Shown piece by piece: positions 26,314 to 35,414 of a stretch of DNA of 54,483 nt. The notes beneath the pieces are model-generated. The model was not told the origin of the DNA. It searched no databases and saw only the letters and a program-made list of their open reading frames with translations. This stretch comes from Candidatus Polarisedimenticolaceae bacterium (lineage in GTDB: Bacteria > Acidobacteriota > Polarisedimenticolia > Polarisedimenticolales > DASRJG01). Where the stretch lies: the NCBI GenBank assembly GCA_036376135.1, contig DASVAW010000094.1, forward strand, positions 1 through 54,483, read 5' to 3'. The stretch's first letter is position 1; each line of letters begins with the position of its first letter. The translations under genes and the position numbers were made by a program.

Positions 26314-28194
26314 GTGCTCGGCCCACTTCTCGCGCACCGGCGCGGGATCGATCAGCCCCTCGCGGCGCAGGCGTTCCTCCGACAGGAGGTCCTCCGCCCA
26401 CGGCCGCAGCGGACCCCGGAGCCAGCGGTCGATCGGCAGCCCGAAACCCATCTTGGGGCGATCGACGAGCTCGCGGGGGAGGTGACGGTACAGGAGCTGG
26501 CGCAGCGCCCACTTTCCCTTCCCGTCCCGGAGCTTCGACGCGTACGGCAGCCGCCACGCGAACTCCACGACCCGATGGTCGAGCAGCGGAACGCGCGCCT
26601 CGAGTCCGACGCTCATGCTCGTGCGGTCCACCTTCACGAGGATGTCGTCGGGGAGGTAGGCGAGGGTGTCGTCGGCCATCCCCCGCTCGACCGCGCCGCG
26701 AAGCGCATCCGGCAGGCCGATCGCGTCGGCGAGGCGCGGGAGCTCCCGCGCGCCCGGAACCACCTCCGCCGGCCGCTTCCAGTGCGAGAGCAGGTCGAGG
26801 TAGACGGCGCGCCCGTCGCGAAGCGCCAGCAGTTCCGCGAGCTTGCGGATCTTGTCGCCGGCGGCGCCGCCGCTCCCGTAGCGGCGCAGCCACGGATCGA
26901 GGCACCCCAGCAGGCGGTTCGCCGGGCCGACGGGGACGGCGCCCAGCGCGGCGGCCAGCACGCGGCGAAGCGGGAAGGGCACGCGCCCGAGGCTCCGCTC
27001 CAGGTCGGCCGCGAGCACGTACCGCTTGTATCCGCCGAACGACTCGTCGCCGCCGTCCCCCGAGAGGCTCACCGTGACGTGCCGGCGGGCGAGCTCGCTC
27101 ACGAGCAGCGTCGGGATCTGGGAGGAGTCCGAGAACGGCTCGTCGAACAGGGCGGCGACGCGAGGCACCGCGGCGAGCGTCTCGCCGGCCCCGAGGATCC
27201 GCTCGGTGTGCTCGGTGCCGAGGCGGCGCGCGACCTCGCGCGCGAATGCGGACTCGTCGTAGTCGGGCTCCTCGAACCCGATGGTGAACGTCCGGACGGG
27301 GCCCGTCCCCGCGCGGCGCATCAACGCGACGACCAGCGACGAGTCGATCCCGCCGGACAGGAACGCTCCGAGGGGGACGTCGGCGATCATCCGGAGGCGC
27401 ACGGAATCCTGCAGGCGGCGCTCGAGCTCGTCGAGCGCCTCGCCGTCGGTGCCCTCGAAGGGGTCCTCGAGACCTCGCTCGACCACCTCGCGGAACGACC
27501 AGTAGCGTTCGAGGGCGCCCTCCGGAGGGGCGGTGCGTCCCGAGAGATCGAAGGTGCGGATCGAGCCCGGCTCGAGCTTGCGGAACCCCGAGAACGCGCA
27601 GCCGGGCGACGGGACGAAGTTGAAGCGCAGGAAGCTCGCGATCGCGTCGCGGTCGAGCGGCGCCGCGAACGAGGGGTGCCGCCGGACCGCGGTCATCTCC
27701 GAGCCGAACAGGAGCGCGGAGCCGCTCCGCCCCCAGTACAGCGGCTTGATGCCCAGCCGGTCGCGGACGAGGTGCAGGCGACGCTCCCGCCGGTCCCACA
27801 ACGCGAACGCGAACATCCCCACGAATCGGGAGACCGCGGGGACGAGGCCCCACGCCTCGATCGCCGCGAGCATCACTTCGGTGTCGGAGTGCCCGCGCCA
27901 GTTGCGCTCCCCCGGCGAGCCGAGCTCGGCGCGAAGCTCGGCGAAGTTGAACACCTCCCCGTTGAAGGCGATGACGTAGCGCCCGCTCGCCGAGGCCATG
28001 GGCTGGTGCCCCTCGGCCGAAAGGTCGAGGATCGCCAGGCGCCGGAAGGCGAGGCCGACGCCGGCGTCGGCATCCCACCAGAGCCCCTCGTCGTCCGGGC
28101 CGCGGTGGGCGAGCGCCGCCGCCATCGCGCCGAGGTTTCCCCGCCAGGCGTCGTCGTTGGTGTCGGGGGCGAACGCCCCGGCGAATCCGCACAT
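26233..28194 (-). CDS. asnB: Asparagine synthetase (glutamine-hydrolysing), polysaccharide-locus type
   Basis: 653-aa AsnB-family enzyme. The N-terminal glutaminase domain has the nucleophile Cys2 (MCGFAGAF), RLAILDLSAEGHQPM and the FNGEVFNF loop. The ATP-pyrophosphatase domain has SGGIDSS near 277-283 and LSGDGGDESFGGY. In surface-glycan loci such enzymes commonly amidate sugar acids rather than make free asparagine, and that is the inferred role here. It is last gene of a three-gene minus-strand operon; its ATG overlaps the stop of the glycosyltransferase upstream of it (ATGA). Confidence 0.9.
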   Translation of the reverse strand: MCGFAGAFAPDTNDDAWRGNLGAMAAALAHRGPDDEGLWWDADAGVGLAFRRLAILDLSAEGHQPMASASGRYVIAFNGEVFNFAELRAELGSPGERNWRGHSDTEVMLAAIEAWGLVPAVSRFVGMFAFALWDRRERRLHLVRDRLGIKPLYWGRSGSALLFGSEMTAVRRHPSFAAPLDRDAIASFLRFNFVPSPGCAFSGFRKLEPGSIRTFDLSGRTAPPEGALERYWSFREVVERGLEDPFEGTDGEALDELERRLQDSVRLRMIADVPLGAFLSGGIDSSLVVALMRRAGTGPVRTFTIGFEEPDYDESAFAREVARRLGTEHTERILGAGETLAAVPRVAALFDEPFSDSSQIPTLLVSELARRHVTVSLSGDGGDESFGGYKRYVLAADLERSLGRVPFPLRRVLAAALGAVPVGPANRLLGCLDPWLRRYGSGGAAGDKIRKLAELLALRDGRAVYLDLLSHWKRPAEVVPGARELPRLADAIGLPDALRGAVERGMADDTLAYLPDDILVKVDRTSMSVGLEARVPLLDHRVVEFAWRLPYASKLRDGKGKWALRQLLYRHLPRELVDRPKMGFGLPIDRWLRGPLRPWAEDLLSEERLRREGLIDPAPVREKWAEHLSGRRNWHYYLWDVLMLESWRESHRV

Positions 28195-29327
28195 CAGCGG
28201 GGCTCCCGTTCGAGAACGCGCCGGAGGAACGAAGCGTGGAGGTCCGCGCAGGCATCGAGGGAGAACTCCCGCTCGATCCGGGCGCGGGCGCCGGCGCCGA
28301 GCGTCGACCGCGCGTTCGCGTCGAGATCGAGCAGCGCCCCGAGCGCGCCGGCGAGCTTCGCCTCGTCCCCGACGGGTACGAGGCACCCCGCGTCGCCGAC
28401 GAGCCTTGCGGTGTCCCCGGCGTCGGTCGCGACCACGGGGAGCGCGCAGGCCATCGCCTCGCCCACGGCGTTGGGAAACGCCTCGCCGCGCGACGCGGAG
28501 ACGGCGCCGTCGCACGCCGCGAGCAGCGAGGGGACGTCGTCGAACTCGCCGAGGGCCCTCACGCGCCCCGCGAGCCCGCATCGGCGGGCGGCCTCGCCGG
28601 CGACGCGGTCGGTCGCACCGCTCCCCGCGAGGAGCAACCGCGACCACGGCCTCGTGGATGCGGCGGCGGCGAACGCCGGGAAGAGGAGGTCGTGGCCCTT
28701 TACCGGGTGCCATCGCGCCAGGCACGCGACCACGAGCTCGTCGTCGCCGTACCCCAGCCGGGCGCGGGTCGTGCGTCGGGCCTGGGCGTCGGGGCGGAAT
28801 CGCCGCGTGTCGAACCCGTTGGGGATCACCTCCGCGCGGTCGCGGGGAAAGCCCAGGCGGGCGTGATCTTCCAGGGCCACGTGCGCATTGTAGAGGAACG
28901 CGTCGGCGCGCCCGGACGTCGCCGCGCAGGCACGGACGACCGCGCGCGTTCGCGCGCGGGTCGTGCCCCAGTCCGCGAGCGATTGCCGGATCCCCCAGAC
29001 GACGCGGGGACCCCGGGGGAGCGCGAGGGTGGCGAGATTCCCGTGGTACATCCACCCGTGGACCAGCGCGGGAGCCCGCTCCCGGAAGAGTCGGCGCAGA
29101 CGGGCCCAGGCCAGGGGCCACCGGGTGGGCGAAGCGAGGTCCAGCGACTCGACCGGGACGCCGGCACGCTCGAGCTCGGGGCCGAATCGTCCGGGGCCGC
29201 GAAGGCTCGCCACGCGCACCCCGAAACCCCGCGCGGCGAGGGCGGGGGCGAGAAGCGAGAGCGCGCGCTCGGCGCCTCCGGCTTCGAGCCCGGTCGTGAC
29301 GTAAAGGACCGGGCCCCGAAGGCTCAT
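28194..29327 (-). CDS. Glycosyltransferase family 4
   Basis: 377-aa GT-B fold enzyme. The N-terminal acceptor half contains TTGLEAGGAERALSLLAPAL and ALVHGWMYHGNL. The nucleotide-sugar half has NGFDTRRFRPD, ACLARWHPVKGHDLLF and the EX7E-type GEAFPNAVGEAMACALPVVATDAGD, in which two glutamates bracket the donor phosphate. No signal or membrane helix is present, so it would act at the cytoplasmic face on a lipid-linked acceptor. Start and stop both overlap neighbours by 4 nt. Confidence 0.9.
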   Translation of the reverse strand: MSLRGPVLYVTTGLEAGGAERALSLLAPALAARGFGVRVASLRGPGRFGPELERAGVPVESLDLASPTRWPLAWARLRRLFRERAPALVHGWMYHGNLATLALPRGPRVVWGIRQSLADWGTTRARTRAVVRACAATSGRADAFLYNAHVALEDHARLGFPRDRAEVIPNGFDTRRFRPDAQARRTTRARLGYGDDELVVACLARWHPVKGHDLLFPAFAAAASTRPWSRLLLAGSGATDRVAGEAARRCGLAGRVRALGEFDDVPSLLAACDGAVSASRGEAFPNAVGEAMACALPVVATDAGDTARLVGDAGCLVPVGDEAKLAGALGALLDLDANARSTLGAGARARIEREFSLDACADLHASFLRRVLEREPR

Positions 29328-30442
29328 CGACCCACCGCCTCGAGCAGGAGCGCCTCGGTGCGCTCGGCGAGCTTCGCGATGGAGTAGCGCGAGACGACCC
29401 GGTCGCGCAACGCCGTGTCGGGAGCGCGACGGGGGACGGCCGCGGCGTCCATGGCCGCCGCGAGCGCCCCGGCATCGCCGGCGGGGACGACGCGCGCCGG
29501 ATCGCCCACGAGGGCGGCGCTGTCCCCGACGCGCGTGACGACCGCGGGGACGCCGCAGGCCATCGCCTCCGCGACGACGTTGGGGAACCCTTCCGACGAC
29601 GACGACGAGACGAGCAGGTCGAGCCCCGCGTAGACGTGCTCCACCGCGGCGGTCGGCGCCACCTCGATCCAGCTCCGGGCAAGGCCGGCCTCCCGGACGC
29701 GCTCGCGAAGATCCGCGAGCGCCCGAGCGGAGCCGGTGGCGAGCGCGGCGATCCGCCGCCTCGGGGAGGCGCCCACGAAACGGCTCGCGGCGGCGACGAA
29801 CGTCGGCCAGTCCTTCGCCGGGTCCAGGCGGGCGACGATCCCCGCGACGGTCTCCTCCGGCCCGATCCCCCACGCGGCGCGGGACGCGGCGCGCCGCGTC
29901 GCGTCGGGCCGGAAACGATCGACGTCGATCCCGTTCGGGACGACCCGGAGGCGCTCGCCGGGGAAACCCGCGTCGGCGTGCCGGCGGGCGCCCGTCTCCG
30001 AGTTGGCGATCAGGAGGTGCGCCGCGGGAGCGACGACGCGGGTCGCGTGGAAGTTGAGCTCGTCCCAAGCCCCGTAGGATCCGAACGCGACGTCGGAGGC
30101 CCGCAGTCCCCAGACCACCGCGCACCCGGGTGCGAGGACGCGGGTGCTGGCGGCGAGCAGGTTCCCGGCCGAGAGGAAGCCGTAGACGGCGTCGGGACGG
30201 ATCCGGCGCAGCGTCGCCGCGAAGCGCCGCAGGGGCCCCGCGACGTCGAGCCGGCCCCGCTTTCCCAGGGGGACGCGCGCGACACCCGCCCGCTCGAGGC
30301 GCTCGCCGAGCACGGTGCCGTCGGGGTAGAGCGTGGCGACCGCGATCCGGTGCCCGCGACGCCGCAGCGCCTCGGCGAGGACCACGAGTTGCGTCTCGGC
30401 CCCGCCGAACTCCAGATTGCGGATGACGAAAAGAACGGTCAT
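29324..30442 (-). CDS. Glycosyltransferase family 4
   Basis: 372-aa GT-B enzyme, first gene of the minus-strand glycan operon. Seen: VIRNLEFGGAETQLVVLAEAL at the N-terminus, VVPNGIDVDRFRPD, GIVARLDPAKDWPTFV, and the EX7E region SEGFPNVVAEAMACGVPAVV. The ATG at 30442 is chosen because it gives the standard N-terminus MTVLFVIRNL. No Shine-Dalgarno sequence is visible upstream (only C-rich sequence), and a -10-like TATCAT lies 12 nt away, so the transcript may be nearly leaderless. Confidence 0.9.
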   Translation of the reverse strand: MTVLFVIRNLEFGGAETQLVVLAEALRRRGHRIAVATLYPDGTVLGERLERAGVARVPLGKRGRLDVAGPLRRFAATLRRIRPDAVYGFLSAGNLLAASTRVLAPGCAVVWGLRASDVAFGSYGAWDELNFHATRVVAPAAHLLIANSETGARRHADAGFPGERLRVVPNGIDVDRFRPDATRRAASRAAWGIGPEETVAGIVARLDPAKDWPTFVAAASRFVGASPRRRIAALATGSARALADLRERVREAGLARSWIEVAPTAAVEHVYAGLDLLVSSSSSEGFPNVVAEAMACGVPAVVTRVGDSAALVGDPARVVPAGDAGALAAAMDAAAVPRRAPDTALRDRVVSRYSIAKLAERTEALLLEAVGR

Positions 30443-30454
30443 GGGCGGGGGTGG

Positions 30455-30462
30455 ATGATAAT
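30455..30462. promoter_or_regulatory. Overlapping divergent -10 boxes between the two glycan operons
   Basis: The 49-bp gap contains the only AT-rich spot in the neighbourhood, ATGATAAT. It reads as GATAAT on the plus strand (30457-30462, 29 bp before the plus-strand gene) and TATCAT on the minus strand (complement of 30455-30460, 12 bp before the minus-strand gene). The -35 boxes are not clear on either side. Confidence 0.35.
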
Positions 30463-30491
30463 CCCGCCCCGACCCCCGGAGGCACCTCGCG

Positions 30492-31586
30492 TTGCGGATC
30501 GTCTTCTTCATCGCCTCTACGCAATGCGGCGGGGCCGAACGCGTCGCGGCGACCCTCGCTTCGGCGTGGGCGCGTCGCGGCCACCGGGTGGCGCTCGCGA
30601 CCTGGGAGGCGCCGGGGACGGTCCCTTTCTTCCCGCCGTCCGACGACGTCGAGCTCGTGCAGCTCGGGGTGGCCGGGGCCACCGACGGCGTGGTCGAAGC
30701 CGTGGCGGCGAACCTGCGCCGGCTTCGCGCCGTTCGGGCGTGCGTGCGCGCGCGCCGCGCGGAGGTCGTGGTCTCCTTCGGCGACACGACGAACGTGACG
30801 GTCCTGCTCGCGCTCACCGCGCTCGGCGTGCCGGTCGTGGTCGCCGAGCGCGTCGATCCCGCGCGATGGCCGCTCCCCGCTCCGTGGCCTTCGTTGCGCC
30901 GACGCCTCTACCCCCGTGCCTCGCGGGTCGTCGTGCAGACCCGTGGGGCGGCGGGGTACTTCGACGCGTTGCCGCGTCCTCCCGTCGTGATCCCGAACCC
31001 CGTCGCCGCGCGGCGGGGTCCGCCCGCGAACGGATCGACACCTCGGCGAATCCTCGGCGTCGGCCGGCTGGTTCCCCAGAAGGGGTTCGACCTGCTGATC
31101 GAGGCCTTCGCGCGGGTCGCGCCCCGTTTCCCCGACTGGGATCTGCGCATCGTGGGGGACGGCCCCGAACGGCCGTCGCTGCTGGATCTCGCGCGCCGGG
31201 CGGGACTCGAGTCACGGATCGGGTTTCCCGGACGGGTGGGGCCGATCGGCGACGAGCTCGCCCGCGCGGGGGTGTTCGTGTTGTCCTCCCGTTTCGAGGG
31301 ATTCCCGAACGCGCTCGCGGAGGCGATGGCGCACGGGCTCGCCGTGATAAGTTCCGACTGCCCGTCGGGCCCGCGCGATCTCGTGCGCGACGGCGTGGAC
31401 GGCCTGCTCGTCCCTCCGGAGGACGCGGACGCGCTCGCGCAGGCGCTCGCCGCGCTCCTCTCCGACCCCGCGCGGCGGGCCGGCCTCGCCGCCCGCGCGA
31501 TGGAAGTCGTCGCGCGGTTCTCCGAGGACGCCGTGGTGGACCGCTGGTGCACGCTGCTGGAAGACGTGGCGGGGGCGCGGGGGTGA
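30492..31586 (+). CDS. Glycosyltransferase family 4
   Basis: 364-aa GT-B enzyme starting at a TTG with a GGAGG ribosome site. N-terminal FIASTQCGGAERVAATLASAW, then RILGVGRLVPQKGFDLLIEAF and the donor site SRFEGFPNALAEAMAHGLAVISSDCPSG with the conserved glutamate pair. The GGAERV and SDCPSGP features recall GalNAc/amylovoran-type transferases such as PglA/AmsD, but the sugar cannot be assigned. It opens the plus-strand glycan operon; its stop overlaps the next gene (GTGA). Confidence 0.9.
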   Translation: MRIVFFIASTQCGGAERVAATLASAWARRGHRVALATWEAPGTVPFFPPSDDVELVQLGVAGATDGVVEAVAANLRRLRAVRACVRARRAEVVVSFGDTTNVTVLLALTALGVPVVVAERVDPARWPLPAPWPSLRRRLYPRASRVVVQTRGAAGYFDALPRPPVVIPNPVAARRGPPANGSTPRRILGVGRLVPQKGFDLLIEAFARVAPRFPDWDLRIVGDGPERPSLLDLARRAGLESRIGFPGRVGPIGDELARAGVFVLSSRFEGFPNALAEAMAHGLAVISSDCPSGPRDLVRDGVDGLLVPPEDADALAQALAALLSDPARRAGLAARAMEVVARFSEDAVVDRWCTLLEDVAGARG

Positions 31587-32410
31587 GGTCGCACGCCGAG
31601 GAGGTCCGGGCGGGGGAGCGGTTCCCGTTCGGGGAAAACTGGCGGCGACTGCTCGCCTCGGTGGGCCCCGAGCGCATCGAGCACGCGTCGGCGTCCCTCA
31701 CCGGGGTCCTCGGCGCGAAGGCCCTGGAAGGGCGCCGGTTCCTCGACGCCGGGTGCGGGAGCGGGTTGTTCTCCCTCGCGGCGAGCCTGCGTGGGGCCCG
31801 GGTCGTCTCGTTCGACTTCGACCCCGCCTGCGTCGCCTGCGCGGTCGAGCTGCGCGCGCGTTTCCACCGGGACGCGCCGGACTGGAGGATCGAGCGCGGC
31901 TCGGTCCTGGACGCGGAGTATCTCGCGCGACTCGGGACCTTCGACGTCGTGTACTCGTGGGGTGTGCTCCACCACACCGGGCGGATGTGGGATGCGATCG
32001 ACCTCGTCGCGGCGCGGGTCGCCCCGGGCGGTCGCCTGTGGATCGCCCTGTACAACGACCAGGGGGCGTGGAGCCGCGCCTGGCTCGCGATCAAGCGCGC
32101 CTACAACCGCGCGCCGCGCCCGCTGCGCGACCTCCTTCTCGGCGCCTGCTTCGTGCGCCTGTGGGGCCCGACGCTCCTGCGCGACCTCGCGAAAGGGAGC
32201 GCGCTTTCCACCTGGCGCGGCTACGCGAGGACGGGGCGCGGGATGTCGCCGTGGCGCGACGTCGTGGACTGGGTCGGCGGTCTGCCGTTCGAGGTCGCGT
32301 CGATCGCGGCCGTCGAGGACTTCCTCGCCGCGCGCGGATTCGAGCGCGAGCACGTCGTGTCGGTCGGGCGAGGTCACGGCTGCAACGAGTTCGTCCTGAG
32401 GCGCCGTTGA
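31583..32410 (+). CDS. SAM-dependent methyltransferase
   Basis: 275-aa class I methyltransferase. The SAM motif is FLDAGCGSGLFSLAASL (about residues 53-69), with the acidic end of strand 2 SFDFDPACVACA and motif II-like FDVVYSWGVLHHTG. A C-terminal extension follows with several aromatic and basic helices. GTG start overlapping the preceding stop. Position in the glycan operon suggests methylation of a sugar or lipid-linked glycan. Confidence 0.87.
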   Translation: MRSHAEEVRAGERFPFGENWRRLLASVGPERIEHASASLTGVLGAKALEGRRFLDAGCGSGLFSLAASLRGARVVSFDFDPACVACAVELRARFHRDAPDWRIERGSVLDAEYLARLGTFDVVYSWGVLHHTGRMWDAIDLVAARVAPGGRLWIALYNDQGAWSRAWLAIKRAYNRAPRPLRDLLLGACFVRLWGPTLLRDLAKGSALSTWRGYARTGRGMSPWRDVVDWVGGLPFEVASIAAVEDFLAARGFEREHVVSVGRGHGCNEFVLRRR

Positions 32411-33717
32411 CCGTCACCGCGCGGCTGCTCCGGGGATTCGCGACCGTCGGCGCCCTGGCTGCGGGGGTCAAGGTCGTCTCGCTGGCGAAGGAGCTGCTCG
32501 TCGCCTCGTCGTTCGGACGCGCGGGGGAGCTCGACGCCTTCCTCCTCGCGCTGGTCCTGCCGACGACGGTCGCCGGGATCGTGGGAGGGGCCTTCCACCA
32601 GGCCACCGTCCCGCTCTACGCGAGGTGGCGGTCGGAGGGGGGAGGGCCCCGCGCCGAGGCGGCGATGGGCGCGGCATTCGGGTTGGGGCTTTCCGCGGCG
32701 GCGGGGGCGGCGTTCCTCCTCGCGGTGGCGGGAGGACCCCTGATCGGCACCTTCGCCGCGGGATTCGATGCCGGGAAGCTCGCCGTGACGGCATCGATGG
32801 CCCTCGCCCTCGCGCCGCTCGCGCTTCTCGCCGCCTGGTCGTCGATGGCGGCGGCGCCCCTCCACGCGGTGGAGCGTTACGGCGCGGTCTCGCTCGTCCC
32901 CGTCTTCACCCCGCTCGCCACGATCGCGGCCCTCTCGGCCTTCGGGCCGTCGGGAGGATGGCCGCTTGTGGCGGGGGCGGTCTCGGGCGCGGCGCTCGAG
33001 GGGGCGGTGCTCGCCGCGGTGCTGCGTTCGCAGGGTCTTCCGTGGCGGCCGTCGCTCCGGGGATTCTCCGACCCCGAGCTCCGCAGCGTCGTCGCGCAGG
33101 CCGCCCCCGCGATGGGAGGCATGCTCCTCCACACCGCGACCGGCATCGTGGACCAGGTGATGGCCTCGAGGCTCGAAGCCGGCAGCGTCGCCGCCCTGGG
33201 GTACGCGTCGCGCCTGGTCAGCGCTCCGCTGGGACTCGCGACGCTGGCGCTGGGGACCGCCTCCTTCGCGGTCCTCTCGTCGCTCCGGGCGGCCGAGGGG
33301 GCGGAGCGGTTCGGCCGCGTCGTCCGCCGACTCGTCGCGCGGGTCGCCCTGCTGACGACGGCGGGCGCGGCCGTCCTCGCCGCGGCCGCGCCCTGGATCG
33401 TCCGGGCGCTCTACGAGCGCGGGCGGTTCCAGTCGGCGGACACCGAGCTCGTCGCGTCGCTCGTCCGCATCCTCGCCTTCATGGTCCCGCCGTTCGTCGT
33501 GGGGGTGCTCGGCGTGAAGGTCCTCGCCGCCGCGGGGCGCAATCGGAGCATCGTGCCGATCGCGGCGGTGAACCTCGCGGCGAGCGTGGGCCTGAACCTC
33601 ACGTTGGTACACTTCCTCGGGATCCGGGGGATCGCCGTCGCGAACGTGGCGGTCTACTCGCTGTCCTGTGCCCAGATCTGGTGGGCCGTGTTCCGCGGCC
33701 TGCGCGAGGATCGGTGA
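32407..33717 (+). CDS. MurJ/MviN-like lipid-linked oligosaccharide flippase
   Basis: 436-aa polytopic protein (about 12-14 membrane segments) of the MOP exporter superfamily. The N-terminal KELLVASSFGRAGELDAFLLA and GGAFHQATVPLYARW match the MviN/MurJ pattern more than Wzx. It is shorter than typical MurJ (about 500). In this operon it is best read as the translocase for the glycan made here, not the peptidoglycan flippase. TTG start overlapping the previous stop (TTGA). Confidence 0.82.
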   Translation: MTVTARLLRGFATVGALAAGVKVVSLAKELLVASSFGRAGELDAFLLALVLPTTVAGIVGGAFHQATVPLYARWRSEGGGPRAEAAMGAAFGLGLSAAAGAAFLLAVAGGPLIGTFAAGFDAGKLAVTASMALALAPLALLAAWSSMAAAPLHAVERYGAVSLVPVFTPLATIAALSAFGPSGGWPLVAGAVSGAALEGAVLAAVLRSQGLPWRPSLRGFSDPELRSVVAQAAPAMGGMLLHTATGIVDQVMASRLEAGSVAALGYASRLVSAPLGLATLALGTASFAVLSSLRAAEGAERFGRVVRRLVARVALLTTAGAAVLAAAAPWIVRALYERGRFQSADTELVASLVRILAFMVPPFVVGVLGVKVLAAAGRNRSIVPIAAVNLAASVGLNLTLVHFLGIRGIAVANVAVYSLSCAQIWWAVFRGLREDR

Positions 33718-33719
33718 CG

Positions 33720-34400
33720 ATGGACCAGACGCGCATCTGGGAGCACTTCCAGAACGAGGGCGCGGACTCGTTCGCCGGCGCCCGCCCGAGGCTGGCGTGG
33801 CTCGCGTCGCGCCTGGCCCGCGGCGAGCAGGTGCTGGACATCGGGGTCGGGGACGGGGCTTTCGAACGATTCGCCGAGGCGCGCGGGGCGCGCGTGCACG
33901 TCCTCGATCCCGACGCGAAGGCGATCGCGCGCGTGCGCGAGGCGCTCGATCTCGGCGAACGGGCGCGCGCGGGGTACGCGACCGCGATCCCCTGGCCGGA
34001 CGCCGCCTTCGACACGGTCGTCGTCTCCGAGGTCCTCGAGCACCTGGACGACGCCACCCTCGAAGGCAGCCTCGCCGAGATCCGCCGCGTGCTCCGGCCC
34101 GGCGGCCGCATCCTCGGCACCGTCCCGGCCGACGAGGACCTCGCGGCGCAGGCGGCGGTGTGCCCGGACTGCGGCAAGCGCTTCCACCGGTGGGGACACG
34201 CGCGCCGCTTCGATCGGGACGGACTGGGCGCGACGCTCGCCTCGCGGTTCGCGTCGGTCGACGTCTCCCGACGGTGGTTCTTCGCCTGGGAGCGGCTGAA
34301 CGTCCGGGGCAAGCTCCAGGCGGCGGCCCGGCTCGCCCTCGCGACGGTGGGGGTCTGGGGGAGCGGGCACAACTTCGTCTTCGAAGCGAGGCGCGATTGA
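33720..34400 (+). CDS. SAM-dependent methyltransferase with zinc-ribbon-like insert
   Basis: 226-aa class I methyltransferase: QVLDIGVGDGAFERFAEA (SAM loop), VHVLDPDAKAI, FDTVVVSEVLEHLDD and RVLRPGGRILGTVP are the usual motifs in order. An insert CPDCGKRFHRWGHARRF looks like a metal-binding or nucleic-acid/glycan-contact element. The ATG at 33720 is preferred over the GTG at 33714 because GAGGA lies 9 nt from it. The operon role is probably glycan methylation. Confidence 0.86.
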   Translation: MDQTRIWEHFQNEGADSFAGARPRLAWLASRLARGEQVLDIGVGDGAFERFAEARGARVHVLDPDAKAIARVREALDLGERARAGYATAIPWPDAAFDTVVVSEVLEHLDDATLEGSLAEIRRVLRPGGRILGTVPADEDLAAQAAVCPDCGKRFHRWGHARRFDRDGLGATLASRFASVDVSRRWFFAWERLNVRGKLQAAARLALATVGVWGSGHNFVFEARRD

Positions 34401-35401
34401 GCCCGCTGGCTCTCTATCCGGCGGCCTTTGCCCTCGCGGCCGCCGTCGCCTGGGGGTTCACGCCGCGCGTGCGCGCCGCCGCGATCCGCTTCGGGATCGT
34501 GGACAAGCCGGACGGGTTGCTCAAGCAGCACCGGGAGCCCGTCGCGTACCTCGGGGGGCTCGCGATCTACCTCAGCTTTCTCGTCGCGTGCGCCTTCGTG
34601 CTGGACTTCGAGCGGGACGTGTTGGGACTCCTGCTCGCCGGCGCCATCGTGGTGCTCGTCGGACTGATCGACGACCTGGGGTCGCTGACCCCCTGGACCA
34701 AGCTCGCGGGTCAGGCGGTCGCGGTGGGCGTGCTGATCAAGTCGGGGATCTACATTCAGCTCGGGTTCGTTCCCTTCTGGATCGCCATCGCCCTGTCGGT
34801 CCTCTGGCTCCTTGCGACCACCAACGCCTTCAACCTGATCGACATCATGGACGGGCTGTCCGCGGGGACGGCCTCGGTCGCGGCGGTGGCGCTCGTCGTC
34901 GTGGCGCACCTCAACGGACGCGTCGGGGCGGCGACGATGCTCGCGGCGCTCGCCGGGGCCTGCGCGGGGTTCCTGCGATGGAACTTCCAGCCGGCGCGCA
35001 TCTACATGGGCGACACCGGGAGCCTGTTCCTCGGCCTGATGCTCGGTGCCTTCGCGATGGACCTCGCGTACACCGAGACGAATCCCGTCGCGGCGCTGGC
35101 GCCGGCCCTGATCCTCGGCGTGCCTCTGTTCGACATGCTGTTCGTGATGTACGTCCGCTGGCGCCGCGGCATGCCCGTGATGCTCGGGAGCCCCGACCAC
35201 GTCGCGCTGCGCCTGCGGAAGTGGCGCCTGACGACCCGTCAGACCGTCCTCGCCTCGTACGCGGCGACCGCGGTGCTGGGAGGCGCGTCGGTGGCGATGA
35301 TCGGCGCCTCCGCCACCGGGGCCCTGGGCATCCTCGGCGGCCTCGTGGCCTCGGCGCTCGTCCTCGGCGTATGGCTGCGCCGGATCGACATGTCCTTGTG
35401 A
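34397..35401 (+). CDS. WecA/MraY-family polyprenyl-phosphate sugar-1-phosphate transferase
   Basis: 334-aa membrane enzyme (about 10 helices) that starts a lipid-linked glycan by moving a HexNAc-1-phosphate onto undecaprenyl phosphate. Family landmarks in order: FGIVDKPDGLLKQHREPVAYLGG, VGLIDDLGS (paired Asp for Mg), NAFNLIDIMDGLSAG and ARIYMGDTGSLFLGL, then the histidine-containing cytoplasmic loop GSPDHVALRLRKW. WecA-type rather than MraY because of operon context and length. The TTG start overlaps the preceding stop (TTGA). Confidence 0.9.
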   Translation: MSPLALYPAAFALAAAVAWGFTPRVRAAAIRFGIVDKPDGLLKQHREPVAYLGGLAIYLSFLVACAFVLDFERDVLGLLLAGAIVVLVGLIDDLGSLTPWTKLAGQAVAVGVLIKSGIYIQLGFVPFWIAIALSVLWLLATTNAFNLIDIMDGLSAGTASVAAVALVVVAHLNGRVGAATMLAALAGACAGFLRWNFQPARIYMGDTGSLFLGLMLGAFAMDLAYTETNPVAALAPALILGVPLFDMLFVMYVRWRRGMPVMLGSPDHVALRLRKWRLTTRQTVLASYAATAVLGGASVAMIGASATGALGILGGLVASALVLGVWLRRIDMSL

Positions 35402-35414
35402 CGGAGGCTCGCGC

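Noticed and set aside
32407-33717. Assignment as the peptidoglycan lipid II flippase MurJ
   Set aside because: It has MviN-like motifs but is short and lies inside a glycan operon without cell-wall genes. A glycan flippase is more likely, so no murJ symbol is given.
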